From Acidipila sp. (GTDB lineage Bacteria > Acidobacteriota > Terriglobia > Acidiferrales > UBA7541), in NCBI GenBank assembly GCA_010365215.1, contig JAAFGT010000002.1:62001-126000 (forward strand): a stretch of DNA of 64,000 nt, read 5' to 3'. A model generated the notes under the pieces. The model searched no databases. It was not told where the DNA came from and saw only the letters and a list, made by a program, of their open reading frames with translations. A program made the position numbers and the translations under genes. How positions within the stretch are numbered: position 1 is the first letter of the stretch; each line of letters starts with the position of its first letter. Positions 47,322 through 55,449 of this stretch are shown in pieces.

Positions 47322-48929
47322 ATGCCTATACCTTTCACTTCCGCTAGCACCGAGGAAAATTGCATCAGCGAGATTAACCGCCCGCCCGAGGGCTTCGATC
47401 CTCATCGCGACCTGCCCGCCGGCTTACTCGAATTCCTGCTGCCGCTGCACAGCACATTCACTCCGCGGCAGAAAAAGCTGGTAGCGATGCGCGAGGCGAA
47501 GCTCTCCGCGGCACACGCTGGTGAATTACCTGCCTATCTCGGCCCTTCCGACGCCACGGTGGCACCGTGGAAAATCGCGCTTCCCGAGTGGTGCCTCGAC
47601 CAGCGTAACCAGATGACCGGTCCAGCGGACGACGCCGAACTGTGCGTAAAGATGATCAATTCCAGCGCGCCGGGCGTGATGCTCGACCTCGAAGACTCCA
47701 CCGCTAATTTCTGGCCGAACCTCGAGCGCGGCGTGAGCAATATTCTGGCAGCGCTTCGCGGCACGCTCACCTACGACGATCGAAAGCGCCAACGCACCGT
47801 TGGCCTGCAACCCGGCAAAACAGTAATTTTGCTTCGCCCGCGCGGGCTACACCTGCACCAGGCAGGCCTTGTCGAAGGTGAACTGCTCGCCGCTTCGCTC
47901 TTCGATGTCGCACGCATCGCGTTTCACGTGAACCCGCAAGAGCTAAAAAATCCACTCACGTTCTACATTCCGAAATCGGAATCGGCCGACGAAGCGTTAT
48001 GGTGGCGCGATCTGTTTCAGGCCATCGCGCGATCCAAAAATTGGCCGCACGACTACATCAAATGCATGGCGCTGGTGGAATCTCATCCACTGGCATTTGA
48101 AATGGAAGAGTTCGCCTATCACTTGCGCGAACATATCCTGGGTCTGAACCTCGGCCGCTGGGACTACATGGCCAGCCTGATCCATTTCAACCTGAATGAT
48201 TCCCACTGGGTGCTGCCCGACCGCAACACCATTCCGTACAACGTGCCGTTTTTTCAGAATCTACGCGAACGCATTCCGGAAATCTGCCACAAGCACGGCC
48301 TGCTGGCTATCGGCGGAATGACCGCGCTTTTTCCCAGCCGCCAGGACGATGATCTGAACACTCGTGCTCTCTCCGTGCTCGCCGCCGACAAAAAAAATGA
48401 AGCGATGAGCCTGATGGACGGCGCATGGACCGGCCATCCCGACCAGAATGAAGTTGCCGTCGCGCAGTTTCCGTTTCCCAATCAGCTCGCACGCAGCCCG
48501 GCAAATCCCCCGGCCCATCCCGACCTGCGCCCGGCGCCCGAAGGCGTGGGGACGCGCACCCTGGCGGGAACGCGCGCCGCCGTGCGCACGGTCATCCGCT
48601 ATCGCAATGGCGTATTGAACGGAAAGGGCGCCAGCCTGCTCGATGGCTATATGGAAGATCTGGCCACCGACAGGATCTATCGTTTGATGATCGCGCAGCG
48701 AATGCTCCATAGGGACAAAGTGGAAATCACTGGCGACGACGGCCAAGCCCTTCCTTCGAACGCGCATTCCTCGGAGATGATCACGCGCCTTTTCGACGAA
48801 GAGCTGCGGAGAATTCTGGGCGAGCTCGCCGCCGGCAAGCTGAAAGACGCCGGCACAGAGGAAACTTTTGGCGCCGCGCGCCGCAGAAGCGAAGACATGA
48901 TCACGCACGGAGAATTTAATCCGCAGTAG
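47322..48929 (+). CDS. aceB: Malate synthase (A type)
   Basis: Malate synthase of 535 residues, condensing glyoxylate and acetyl-CoA to malate in the glyoxylate shunt. Length and motifs fit the A form: [76 protein letters not shown] and [12 protein letters not shown]. The ribosome site is weak (CGGAAAA). It precedes isocitrate lyase by 56 bases and is transcribed from the promoter at 47171. Confidence 0.96.
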   Translation: MPIPFTSASTEENCISEINRPPEGFDPHRDLPAGLLEFLLPLHSTFTPRQKKLVAMREAKLSAAHAGELPAYLGPSDATVAPWKIALPEWCLDQRNQMTGPADDAELCVKMINSSAPGVMLDLEDSTANFWPNLERGVSNILAALRGTLTYDDRKRQRTVGLQPGKTVILLRPRGLHLHQAGLVEGELLAASLFDVARIAFHVNPQELKNPLTFYIPKSESADEALWWRDLFQAIARSKNWPHDYIKCMALVESHPLAFEMEEFAYHLREHILGLNLGRWDYMASLIHFNLNDSHWVLPDRNTIPYNVPFFQNLRERIPEICHKHGLLAIGGMTALFPSRQDDDLNTRALSVLAADKKNEAMSLMDGAWTGHPDQNEVAVAQFPFPNQLARSPANPPAHPDLRPAPEGVGTRTLAGTRAAVRTVIRYRNGVLNGKGASLLDGYMEDLATDRIYRLMIAQRMLHRDKVEITGDDGQALPSNAHSSEMITRLFDEELRRILGELAAGKLKDAGTEETFGAARRRSEDMITHGEFNPQ

Positions 48930-48985
48930 TCGGTTACGGAAGTACAAATTCTGAAATCGGCTCGGCCATTTACACGGAGGATGAG

Positions 48986-50350
48986 ATGAACCACCCCATG
49001 CACAACGGTTTCAGCCCGCGGCCCGCCGCGGAGCTTGCCAACGGCTGGAAGCTCGACAAACGCTGGGAGGGCATCACGCGTCCCTACAGCGAAGCCGACG
49101 TTGCGCGACTGCGCGGCACGCTGCACGTGGAGCACACGCTGGCTCGCGCCGGCGCCGTGCGCCTGTGGAACCTGCTGCATACCCGGCCTTACGTGAACGC
49201 TCTGGGCGCCATGACCGGCAATCAGGCTGTGGCCCAGGTGGCCGCGGGTCTGGAAGCCGTCTATGTGAGCGGCTGGCAAGTGGCTGCGGACGCTAACACC
49301 GCGGGTGAGATGTACCCGGACCTGAGCCTCTATCCCGCGAACAGCGTTCCGCAAGTGGTGCGCACCATGAATCGCTCGCTGCAGCGCGCCGACCAGATCC
49401 ATCATGCCGAAGGGAAAAACGGCATCAATTGGTTTGTGCCCATGGTGGCGGACGCCGAAGCCGGCTTTGGCGGCACGCTCAACGCGTTTGAATTGATGAA
49501 GGGAATGATCGAAGCCGGGGCCTCCGGCGTGCATTTCGAAGACCAGCTCTCTTCCGCGAAAAAGTGCGGGCACATGGGCGGCAAGGTGCTGGTGCCCACC
49601 GAGGAGTTCATCCAGAAGCTGGTAGCGGCGCGACTGGCCGCCGACGTTCTGGATGTTCCTACGGTGATCATCGCGCGTACCGACGCGGACAGTTCGCGGC
49701 TGATTCGCAGCGACGTGGATTCCCGCGATCGCGAATTTCTGACCGGCGAGCGCACGCCCGACGGCTTCTTCGGGTATCGCGGCGGGCTCGATGCCGCCAT
49801 CAGCCGCGCCATTTCCTACGCGCCTTACGCGGACTTGATCTGGTGCGAAACTTCCACGCCTGATCTGGACGACGCGCGCAAATTCGCCGACGCCGTGCAT
49901 GCCAAATTCCCCGGCAAGATGCTGGCCTACAACTGCTCGCCGTCATTCAACTGGAAGAAGCATCTGGACGACGCGACCATCGCCAAGTTCCAGCGCGAGC
50001 TGGGGGCGATGGGATACAAATTCCAGTTCATCACCCTGGCCGGGTTCCACTCGCTCAACCTGAGCATGTTCGAGCTGGCGCGGGGCTATCGCGAGAGCGG
50101 CATGTCCGCCTATTCCCAGCTTCAGCAGGTGGAGTTTGCGCGCGAGAAGGATTCCGGCTACCAGGCGGTGAAGCACCAGCGCTACGTGGGCGCGGGATAC
50201 TTCGACGACGTTGCCCAGGTAATCGCCGGGCGAGAGCTTAGTACTACGGCGCTCAAAGGCTCGACCGAGGAAGCGCAGTTTGAGCCGGCCGCAGTCTCGC
50301 CGCACGCCGCGAAACCGGCGCAGCGCACCCCGGCACCTGCTGGCGACTGA
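48986..50350 (+). CDS. aceA: Isocitrate lyase
   Basis: Isocitrate lyase of 454 residues, cleaving isocitrate to succinate and glyoxylate. The catalytic loop K193-C-G-H196 is in [19 protein letters not shown]. Other family motifs are [73 protein letters not shown] and [16 protein letters not shown] strong GGAGGATGAG site precedes the ATG. It lies 56 bases after aceB; a terminator follows 34 bases after the stop. With aceB it allows growth on C2 units or fatty acids. Confidence 0.98.
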   Translation: MNHPMHNGFSPRPAAELANGWKLDKRWEGITRPYSEADVARLRGTLHVEHTLARAGAVRLWNLLHTRPYVNALGAMTGNQAVAQVAAGLEAVYVSGWQVAADANTAGEMYPDLSLYPANSVPQVVRTMNRSLQRADQIHHAEGKNGINWFVPMVADAEAGFGGTLNAFELMKGMIEAGASGVHFEDQLSSAKKCGHMGGKVLVPTEEFIQKLVAARLAADVLDVPTVIIARTDADSSRLIRSDVDSRDREFLTGERTPDGFFGYRGGLDAAISRAISYAPYADLIWCETSTPDLDDARKFADAVHAKFPGKMLAYNCSPSFNWKKHLDDATIAKFQRELGAMGYKFQFITLAGFHSLNLSMFELARGYRESGMSAYSQLQQVEFAREKDSGYQAVKHQRYVGAGYFDDVAQVIAGRELSTTALKGSTEEAQFEPAAVSPHAAKPAQRTPAPAGD

Positions 50351-50384
50351 GTGGTTTCCACTGGATGTCTTCATCTTCAATCCT

Positions 50385-50428
50385 GCCCCTGCGGCGCTGT
50401 TGCGAGCGCTGCGGGGGCGTCTTGTTTC
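50385..50428 (+). terminator. Rho-independent-type terminator after aceA
   Basis: A 14-base stem GCCCCTGCGGCGCT (50385-50398) pairs with AGCGCTGCGGGGGC (50405-50418), two pairs being G-U, around a 6-base loop. It is followed by GTCTTGTTT. The stem is strong and begins 34 bases after the aceA stop codon at 50350. Confidence 0.75.
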
Positions 50429-50742
50429 CGCGTACTGTGCACAGGCGTTGGGCGCGTTACCCCCTCCCCCCGGTGTTTTTTCGTAGAGTGGAAGACAAAG
50501 GACTTATGAAGTACCGGATTTGTAAGAGTGAGATTTAAAGGACTTAGAGGCGGAAAGTTCGTAAGCATGCATTCTACAGGGTTTGAAGGGAAACGGCGGG
50601 AGGACAGGAGGATCGAGGTCGCTACGGCCATCTTTCTATCCTCCTGAGTAACTATACCATTAATATACTAGGATGTCAAGGCCATTCGAAGAATTTAGAA
50701 GCGGAATCAAATTAAGAAGCCAGGTGGGAGCTGGACGAGGGT
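50429..50742. other. AT-richer intergenic region with an inverted repeat
   Basis: No gene was recognised in these 314 bases between the aceA terminator and the stop of the leftward TPR gene. AGGAGGAT (50606-50613) and ATCCTCCT (50638-50645) form a perfect 8-base inverted repeat with a 24-base interior. An AT-rich stretch follows (about 50646-50720). Base composition drops noticeably from here compared with aceA. Confidence 0.5.
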
Positions 50743-51675
50743 CTAACAAAGAAGGGTCAAGAACCGCACCCTTAAAACCGAACGGTGCGCCACCCGCCAA
50801 AGCAAGAGAGCCGAAGAACCGCACCCTTTGCATAAATCTAAACCGCAAAGGGATGCGGCACCCGAACAAAGGCTCAGCCACCCGCCCTTCAGAGTTGCTG
50901 TAACATTTTGGCGTAACGCTCGGTTTCCTTTTCCATTCCTAGAACTTTCGATACATTTCATAAGTCCGGTGATTACGTAATCCTTGCGCGCCCCTCCATG
51001 TTCTAAATGTTCCAGGCACCATTCGAACTCTTGCTTGGCCCAAGCAAATTCGGCGCGACGGAGATGAATAACTCCTAGAAAATAATGGGAGCTTGACTCA
51101 TATCTTGGGCCCAATCCGAGTGACAGCGCCTCACCTAACGTTTGTTTGGCGAGATCAAGTTCGCCCAACTGGAAATAACATGTTCCCAAGAAATAGGCGG
51201 TGTTCGCCTTTTCGTAGTCATCCAAAAGGGCGCGTTCGAGGAGACCTCGAGCCTCCACATTTCTGCCCAGGCCGGACAAAGCGATTCCGCGGTGGCGAAG
51301 CACCTCGTCGCTTAGGTCCTGATTATCGGGATTCTGAAGTACAGCTGCGTGTTTTTCCAGTATTTCGTCCAGCTTTTCGAGTTCGGCTTTCCAGTTTCCG
51401 TGGCTTTCCTCGAGTAGCGCATCAATTAGCATTATTCGGGGATACATATAGCTGGTCTTGCCTAGAACAGAATAGGCGCTGCGAATCGGCCCGCGAGCCT
51501 CGTCTGGACGGCGTAAAAATCGCAAGCAATTGGCCATGGCCATCCACACTACGGCATTATCTTCAGGGTTCGTTGAAGTATTTTCCAAGCTTGCGAGCTC
51601 GGAAAGTGCTTCCTCGTTCCTTCCTGCTGATTGAAGGTCTCTAATCCGGTCCATTCGAGGCCAGTCCATAGGCAT
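50743..51675 (-). CDS. TPR-repeat protein whose C-terminus runs into palindromic repeats
   Basis: Cytoplasmic protein of about 310 residues. The ATG at 51675 is chosen because GAGGAC precedes it by about 6 bases; an upstream in-frame TTG at 51720 lacks support. Residues about 5-265 are TPR-like helices: IRDLQSAGRNEEALSELASL, FLGTCYFQLGELDLAKQTLG and YFLGVIHLRRAEFAWAKQEF. The last 45 or so residues (from near WLSLCSGAASLCGL) are translated from palindromic repeat DNA at 50754-50887 and are unlikely to be native sequence. GC content is low: hand count of 60 bases from 51421 gives about 42%. Function unknown. Confidence 0.65.
   Translation of the reverse strand: MPMDWPRMDRIRDLQSAGRNEEALSELASLENTSTNPEDNAVVWMAMANCLRFLRRPDEARGPIRSAYSVLGKTSYMYPRIMLIDALLEESHGNWKAELEKLDEILEKHAAVLQNPDNQDLSDEVLRHRGIALSGLGRNVEARGLLERALLDDYEKANTAYFLGTCYFQLGELDLAKQTLGEALSLGLGPRYESSSHYFLGVIHLRRAEFAWAKQEFEWCLEHLEHGGARKDYVITGLMKCIESSRNGKGNRALRQNVTATLKGGWLSLCSGAASLCGLDLCKGCGSSALLLWRVAHRSVLRVRFLTLLC
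50765..50796. repeat. Short palindromic repeat unit (truncated)
   Basis: CGCACC (50765-50770) pairs with GGTGCG (50784-50789) and is followed by CCACCCGCC, the tail shared by all units in this cluster. It lacks the long stem and the conserved upstream arm and abuts the next full unit. Confidence 0.7.
50798..50887. repeat. Palindromic repeat unit A
   Basis: Unit of the local repeat family. It has a conserved lead CAAAGCAAGAGAGCCGAAGAA, then a hairpin: CCGCACCCTTTGC (50819-50831) pairs with GCAAAGGGATGCGG (50845-50858) with a single bulged A, around a 13-base loop ATAAATCTAAACC. GCACCC follows, then a 15-base variable segment (50864-50878) and the tail CACCCGCCC (50879-50887). It overlaps the 3' end of the TPR reading frame. 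Confidence 0.85.
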
Positions 51676-51683
51676 ATCGGTCC

Positions 51684-51998
51684 TCAGGTTCCCGCGCATA
51701 TGGATACGCGGGGGTCGCAAGGTAGCGGTGCCATGATAAATATGTCGCTCAGTATACCCCGGGCGATTTGAGCGGCGATTTGGACGGCAACCTGTGTGTA
51801 AGACAAGACTAGTCTTTGTGCGGGACTCATATTCTCCGGATTCAAAATAGGCGCAGGCCCGGCCGAGGGTACCAATCCACCTGGATCCGGGAGGATAGAT
51901 GGCGGAGGTTCGACCGTTGTCGGCGGCGCCAACTCCGGAGTCGTTACTGGCCCAACAGGCCTCGTATTGTACTTCGTATTTACAGGCGGGTGGCCCAC
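51684..51998 (-). CDS. Hypothetical proline-rich protein
   Basis: Small open frame of 104 residues from a GTG at 51998 with GAGGAA 5 bases upstream. The same frame extends to an ATG at 52139, but the extra 47 codons cover what looks like a decayed copy of the local palindromic repeat, so the shorter form is preferred. The first half is rich in proline (TTPELAPPTTVEPPPSILPD); the second has a hydrophobic helical stretch LSYTQVAVQIAAQIARGIL. It ends 8 bases before the TPR gene on the same strand, suggesting an operon. No family was recognised. Confidence 0.4.
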   Translation of the reverse strand: MGHPPVNTKYNTRPVGPVTTPELAPPTTVEPPPSILPDPGGLVPSAGPAPILNPENMSPAQRLVLSYTQVAVQIAAQIARGILSDIFIMAPLPCDPRVSICAGT

Positions 51999-52105
51999 TG
52001 AAATTCCTCTATTTTCTTTCTTGAGAACGGCGCACGGGAAGAGTGTATCACCGCTGGACGTGCCCTCCGAGTGACGAGGGCGAGTGCCACACCCTTTGGT
52101 TTTTA
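51985..52105 (-). repeat. Degenerate palindromic repeat copy, minus strand
   Basis: Read on the minus strand, this stretch has AAAGGGTGTGGCACTCG near 52082-52098, resembling the 3' hairpin arm AAAGGGATGCGGCACCCG of the intact units, and ends with GGGCCACCCGCC near 51987-51998, the shared tail. The segment between is long and unrelated. It is oriented opposite to the other units. Confidence 0.45.
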
Positions 52106-52201
52106 AAGCGTGCGGTTCTTTCCGGAAACTGGAAAGCATCCGAGGGATTGGCAGTGGAGCAGTTGGTCGTTCTATGAAGGGGAGGAGGCGGGACTGGTAA
52201 A

Positions 52202-52344
52202 GATTGATCCGGTGGAGTAGGAGCCTGGTTCGGACAGAGTCAAAGCAAGAGAGCCGAAGAACCGCACCCTTTGCATAAATCTAAACCGCAAAGGGCTGCG
52301 GCACCCGAAATCGTTCGGATAGTTCAACTCTGTGTCACCCGCCC
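52202..52344. repeat. Palindromic repeat unit B
   Basis: A 143-base unit. The conserved arm (52202-52306) starts GATTGATCC and contains the hairpin CCGCACCCTTTGC (52262-52274) with GCAAAGGGCTGCGG (52288-52301); the bulged base is C here. A 29-base variable segment (52307-52335) and the tail CACCCGCCC (52336-52344) follow. The arm differs from unit C at only 5 of 105 positions. Confidence 0.9.
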
Positions 52345-52391
52345 ACCCAGATTCGACCCTTAGGTGCCGGCCCGGGCCACCCGCCTGATGG

Positions 52392-52534
52392 GATTGATCC
52401 AGTGGAGTAGGACCCTGGTTCGGACAGCGTCAAAGCAAGTGAGCCGAAGAACCGCACCCTTTGCATAAATCTAAACCGCAAAGGGATGCGGCACCCAAAA
52501 CCTTAGCCCTCTCTTAAGGATGACCCACCCGCCC
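52392..52534. repeat. Palindromic repeat unit C
   Basis: A 143-base unit, exactly 190 bases from unit B at both ends. The conserved arm is 52392-52496, with hairpin CCGCACCCTTTGC (52452-52464) and GCAAAGGGATGCGG (52478-52491). A 29-base variable segment (52497-52525) matches unit B at only 11 positions and includes its own CCTTA/TAAGG pair. The tail CACCCGCCC is at 52526-52534. Confidence 0.9.
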
Positions 52535-52564
52535 GATAACGATATCCAGATCAGCTATCGGCTA

Positions 52565-52909
52565 TTATTGAGATTGAGCGTCAGATTTTGGCGTTATCCC
52601 CTTGCTTTCCCTGAACTGCCGCAATTCGGAAATAATCTCCCTCAATTGATTGATTGAACTCTGGGAGAACGGGGGACCGCCCCCCAAGTCGCAACATCGA
52701 AGTCTAACTGCATCCAGATAATCATCAGATATCGGACGAGTTGTGAAATCGTCCCAGTCGTACGGATCCTCCGTTCCCTCAATGTGCTTTTCGATCGATT
52801 CCGCGACTTCGGCAGCAGTGCGTCTGTTCCGTCTCTTGCCTATGAGTGTAATCAAGCGGAAAAGGGGCACGATCAAGAGCACTGCTATGAAGGAGATCAG
52901 ATAGATCAT
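52565..52909 (-). CDS. Hypothetical single-span membrane protein
   Basis: Protein of 114 residues with an N-terminal hydrophobic segment (about 2-22, YLISFIAVLLIVPLFRLITL) followed by a basic stretch GKRRNRRT and a mostly helical acidic tail (AESIEKHIEGTEDPYDWDDF, INQLREIISELRQFRESKG). By the positive-inside rule the tail is cytoplasmic. No family was recognised. The ribosome site is weak. It lies in the low-GC patch and directly follows repeat unit C. Confidence 0.55.
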   Translation of the reverse strand: MIYLISFIAVLLIVPLFRLITLIGKRRNRRTAAEVAESIEKHIEGTEDPYDWDDFTTRPISDDYLDAVRLRCCDLGGGPPFSQSSINQLREIISELRQFRESKGITPKSDAQSQ

Positions 52910-53051
52910 TCAAAATTTTCCGCGGGTGGCCCGGTCTGTAGTCTGGATACGTAATGTTCGTTCATCGATGGCAATGTACCATTTCTAATGCTCATCGCCA
53001 CCGTCTCCGTTTGGTGGCCCTGAGGGCAGGCGGGATGAAAAGGTAACACTT

Positions 53052-53390
53052 TCAGGCCGGGTCCTTGGTGCTGCTGGTTGGCGGTGGGAAGCCGCAACGC
53101 GAGCGCATGGCCTGGCGGAATGTTTCGCGCTCCTCGGGAGTCTTTTGCTCCCAGCGCTCGGCCATGCGCTTGCGAATATTGGAGCGCGGGCCACGACCGC
53201 CACAGCCTCCGAACAGGATGCGGCAGAGAGCGAGGAGTCCGACCGCCTGCCAGAAGGTGATCTGCCGCCATCCGAACAACGTGGGCAGCAGCCAGTTCCA
53301 CAAGAGCATGACCACTTCGCCGCCAATGAAGATGAAAACCGCGATGGCCACGGGAATCAGCGGGGCCAGAAATATCCATTTCTTTCTCAT
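53052..53390 (-). CDS. Small membrane protein downstream of the ECF sigma factor
   Basis: Protein of 112 residues. Two hydrophobic segments (about 5-33, IFLAPLIPVAIAVFIFIGGE, and about 44-62, ITFWQAVGLLALCRILFGG) are followed by a Gly-rich turn and a charged helix MAERWEQKTPEERETFRQAM ending in RSRCGF. It starts 36 bases after the sigma factor stop on the same strand. That position suggests an anti-sigma or sensor role, but there is no zinc-binding HxxxCxxC motif. The charged helix with the TPEERExFR pattern is also seen in periplasmic and membrane proteins of unknown role beside sigma factors. Confidence 0.7.
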   Translation of the reverse strand: MRKKWIFLAPLIPVAIAVFIFIGGEVVMLLWNWLLPTLFGWRQITFWQAVGLLALCRILFGGCGGRGPRSNIRKRMAERWEQKTPEERETFRQAMRSRCGFPPPTSSTKDPA

Positions 53391-53426
53391 GTTGCGCTCC
53401 TCAGGATGTGATCCTGCTCGGCTTGC

Positions 53427-54008
53427 TCATTTCTTCGTAAACTGGTCATGGACGTTGCGCAGCCGCTCGCGCAGATGCAGCACGGCGTAGCGCTTGCGCG
53501 AGAGCAGCGTGTTGATGTTCACGCCGCTTTCCGCCGACAACTCTTTGAAGCTGCGTCCCTCGAGCTCGTGAGCGACGAAAACTTCGCGCTGCTCGCCGGG
53601 AAGCTCGTCCAGCGCAAGCTCCAGCTCGTCAAGGAGGAGGCTGTGGAAGTAGAGCGCTTCCGGCCCGGCATCGGGCGAGGGCAACAGATCTTCGAACTGC
53701 AGCTGCGCTCCATCCGCGTCGCTGACCGACGACTCACTGAAGGGCTGCGGCTTCTTTTTGCGGAAAAGGTCGGTGATGCGATTGCGCGCGACGCCAAACA
53801 GCCAGCCGGTGACGTGCTCGATGGGCATCAGCAGGCGATTGGCTTCCACCAGTTTGTAGAAAACATCCTGGACGATGTCCTCGGCGTCGGAGGGATCGGG
53901 CACCCGTTTGCGGATGAAATTGCGCAGCCGGGAGCGTTGCTCCGCGAAGATTTCGGAGATTTGACGATCTTGCTCGATCATCGCGGTGATGCTCCACGGC
54001 TCTTCCAT
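53427..54008 (-). CDS. ECF-family RNA polymerase sigma factor
   Basis: Extracytoplasmic-function sigma factor of 193 residues. Region 2 (about 20-95) has VPDPSDAEDIVQDVFYKLVE and VTGWLFGVARNRITDLFRKK. Region 4 (about 130-185) has ALDELPGEQREVFVAHELEG and the helix-turn-helix SFKELSAESGVNINTLLSRK. Residues about 97-125 form an acidic linker between them. It is followed by the small membrane protein gene, a likely co-regulated partner. No typical ECF promoter (GGAAC/TC) was identified upstream. Confidence 0.93.
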   Translation of the reverse strand: MEEPWSITAMIEQDRQISEIFAEQRSRLRNFIRKRVPDPSDAEDIVQDVFYKLVEANRLLMPIEHVTGWLFGVARNRITDLFRKKKPQPFSESSVSDADGAQLQFEDLLPSPDAGPEALYFHSLLLDELELALDELPGEQREVFVAHELEGRSFKELSAESGVNINTLLSRKRYAVLHLRERLRNVHDQFTKK

Positions 54009-54150
54009 CCACTCATGTAGACGAACGGCGGCGGCAAATATTGTAGAGATTGTAAGTGGCGGGAGCGGCGGGCGGGGCGGTACCTATGGCCATGAGCAGT
54101 AGGCAGCAAATGCTATCTCACGACACACCCAGAGTTGCGAAGACACGCCC

Positions 54151-54840
54151 TCAGGCTTGGCGTTCCCGGAACAGGTCCGCCAGGCGCTCGTATACACCTT
54201 TGACGGCGCGGAAGAACTCGTCAATCCCTGAGGTTTCGCGGGTTACTTCGTGGGAGCTCAAATCCGTGGTGATGGCGTTGCAGAGCTGAGTGGAACGGCG
54301 AATGCGCTCGGAGGTGAGCAAGGGCAGCACGGTCTGCGTATCGTGCTTGAGCAGCTGGCGCTCCTGCCATTCCTGAACAGCCCATGCCGTCTTGCGAACG
54401 TAGTCCACGGCGTCACGGAACTCCATCAGGATGCGCGGGTCTACGCTGCCTGACTTCATATCCTGCTCGAGCCTGACCAGCTCGGCGCTGGTTTTCTTGA
54501 GCTGGAAATTTAAGCCCCAAAAAGTCTCGCTGGGAATCAAAAGCTCGACGGCAACGCCGGAGACATGGCCTTCTTTCGACCGGCGAAGGCCCACCACGCG
54601 CGCCCGTGATGCTTCGCTCGAAATAAGATTGGTTAACTCCAGTTGGCTACCAACGCCCGGGTGAATTTTCATGAGCAGCAGACCGCCTTGGGCGTTTACC
54701 TCCTTGGCTTGGGAGATTTCCTTTACGGTTTTGCCGCCGCCCTCTTCCCACTTGGCCTCTACCGGAACAACCACAGGAAAACGGATGCCCCTCCGTTGGT
54801 CGGGTTTTGCAGGCGGCCGCTCAGCAGTGCGTTCATCCAT
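54151..54840 (-). CDS. PilZ-like domain protein with C-terminal helical region
   Basis: Protein of 229 residues. The N-terminal 110 residues resemble a PilZ domain: an arginine motif RRGIRFPVVVPVEAKW near 16-31, then EVNAQGGLLLMKIHPGVGSQ, where the usual [D/N]xSxxG has Asn in place of Ser. The C-terminal half (about 125-225) is helical and charged (LIPSETFWGLNFQLKKTSAE, FRDAVDYVRKTAWAVQEWQE). PilZ domains usually bind c-di-GMP; the substitution makes binding plausible but unproven. GAGAGGTT precedes the ATG. It is monocistronic on available evidence. Confidence 0.72.
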   Translation of the reverse strand: MDERTAERPPAKPDQRRGIRFPVVVPVEAKWEEGGGKTVKEISQAKEVNAQGGLLLMKIHPGVGSQLELTNLISSEASRARVVGLRRSKEGHVSGVAVELLIPSETFWGLNFQLKKTSAELVRLEQDMKSGSVDPRILMEFRDAVDYVRKTAWAVQEWQERQLLKHDTQTVLPLLTSERIRRSTQLCNAITTDLSSHEVTRETSGIDEFFRAVKGVYERLADLFRERQA

Positions 54841-54909
54841 TGCGAAGAACCTCTCAGATGATGGAAACTGGTTATACCACTTCAGCCGCCGCAGTGCATC
54901 GCGACGTGT

Positions 54910-55449
54910 CTAGTAGGCGTAAGCCTTGAGAAATGCGAAGACCACCACGCCGGTGATGGAAACATACAGCCAGATGGGGAAGGTGAATCGCGCGATGCGG
55001 CGGTGCATGACGAAACGGCCGGTGAGCGAAAAGAAGAACGTGGTCAGTACCAGAGGCAGCGCGACAACCGAGAAAAAGATGTGGCTGGCCAGGATGGAGA
55101 GATAGATGGTGCGGACCGTTCCCTGACCCGGGAAGCGCGTGTCGCCGTGCAGGGCGTGGTTGACAATATAGCTCACCAGGAATAACGAAGAAAATCCAAA
55201 CGCCAGCAACATGCAATTGCGGTGGGCTGGCCGGTCGCCTTGCTTGATGAAGTACAACCCCACGCAGAGCGCGACGGCGCTCAATCCATTTAGAAGCGCG
55301 TTGAGCGCCGGCAGGAAGGTCCATTGCCCGGCAAATTGGGACGAGGCCTGGTGTACGTAGAGCAACCAGAGCAGGAATGAGATGGCGGCGGCGCTGGTGG
55401 CAAGAATTGCTCCCAAAGCTGCGCGCGGGTTGGCCTGGCGCTCTTCCAT
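54910..55449 (-). CDS. DUF420 membrane protein
   Basis: Membrane protein of 179 residues with about five transmembrane segments. Motifs typical of DUF420 (CtaM/YozB-like) proteins are PALNALLNGLSAVALCVGLY, YFIKQGDRPAHRNCMLLAFG, LVSYIVNHALHGDTRFPGQG, and the His-containing IYLSILASHIFFSVVALPLV. Such proteins act in haem-copper oxidase assembly, with conserved histidines possibly binding copper or haem. No oxidase genes are nearby in this window. It is a single gene, divergent from the reductase-like gene. Confidence 0.88.
   Translation of the reverse strand: MEERQANPRAALGAILATSAAAISFLLWLLYVHQASSQFAGQWTFLPALNALLNGLSAVALCVGLYFIKQGDRPAHRNCMLLAFGFSSLFLVSYIVNHALHGDTRFPGQGTVRTIYLSILASHIFFSVVALPLVLTTFFFSLTGRFVMHRRIARFTFPIWLYVSITGVVVFAFLKAYAY

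Larger units (their letters stand above)
52106..52564. other. Repeat-dominated intergenic region
   Basis: No gene is supported in this stretch apart from the possible N-terminal extension of the proline-rich frame up to 52139. It is occupied by palindromic units B and C and a truncated unit at about 52353-52383 (ACCCTTAGGTGCCGG then CCACCCGCC). The rest shows no ribosome site or conserved protein. Confidence 0.6.

Noticed and set aside
48677-49900. 407-codon open frame on the minus strand
   Set aside because: It is antisense to malate synthase and isocitrate lyase, both with intact catalytic motifs; no domain is visible in the antisense product.
50673-50903. 76-codon open frame on the plus strand over the palindromic repeat
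   Set aside because: Most of its codons are repeat sequence; there is no ribosome site. Such frames are artefacts of the element.
50798-52534. Possible CRISPR array
   Set aside because: Only three intact units, of unequal length and irregular spacing (about 1.4 kb, then 190 bases). The repeated part is longer than the variable part, and no cas genes are nearby.
50798-52534. Possible diversity-generating retroelement or retron
   Set aside because: No reverse transcriptase gene is present in the window, and the variable segments are not confined to changes at adenines.
52906-53379. 157-codon open frame on the minus strand
   Set aside because: It overlaps the better supported small membrane protein gene in another frame and has low-complexity composition.
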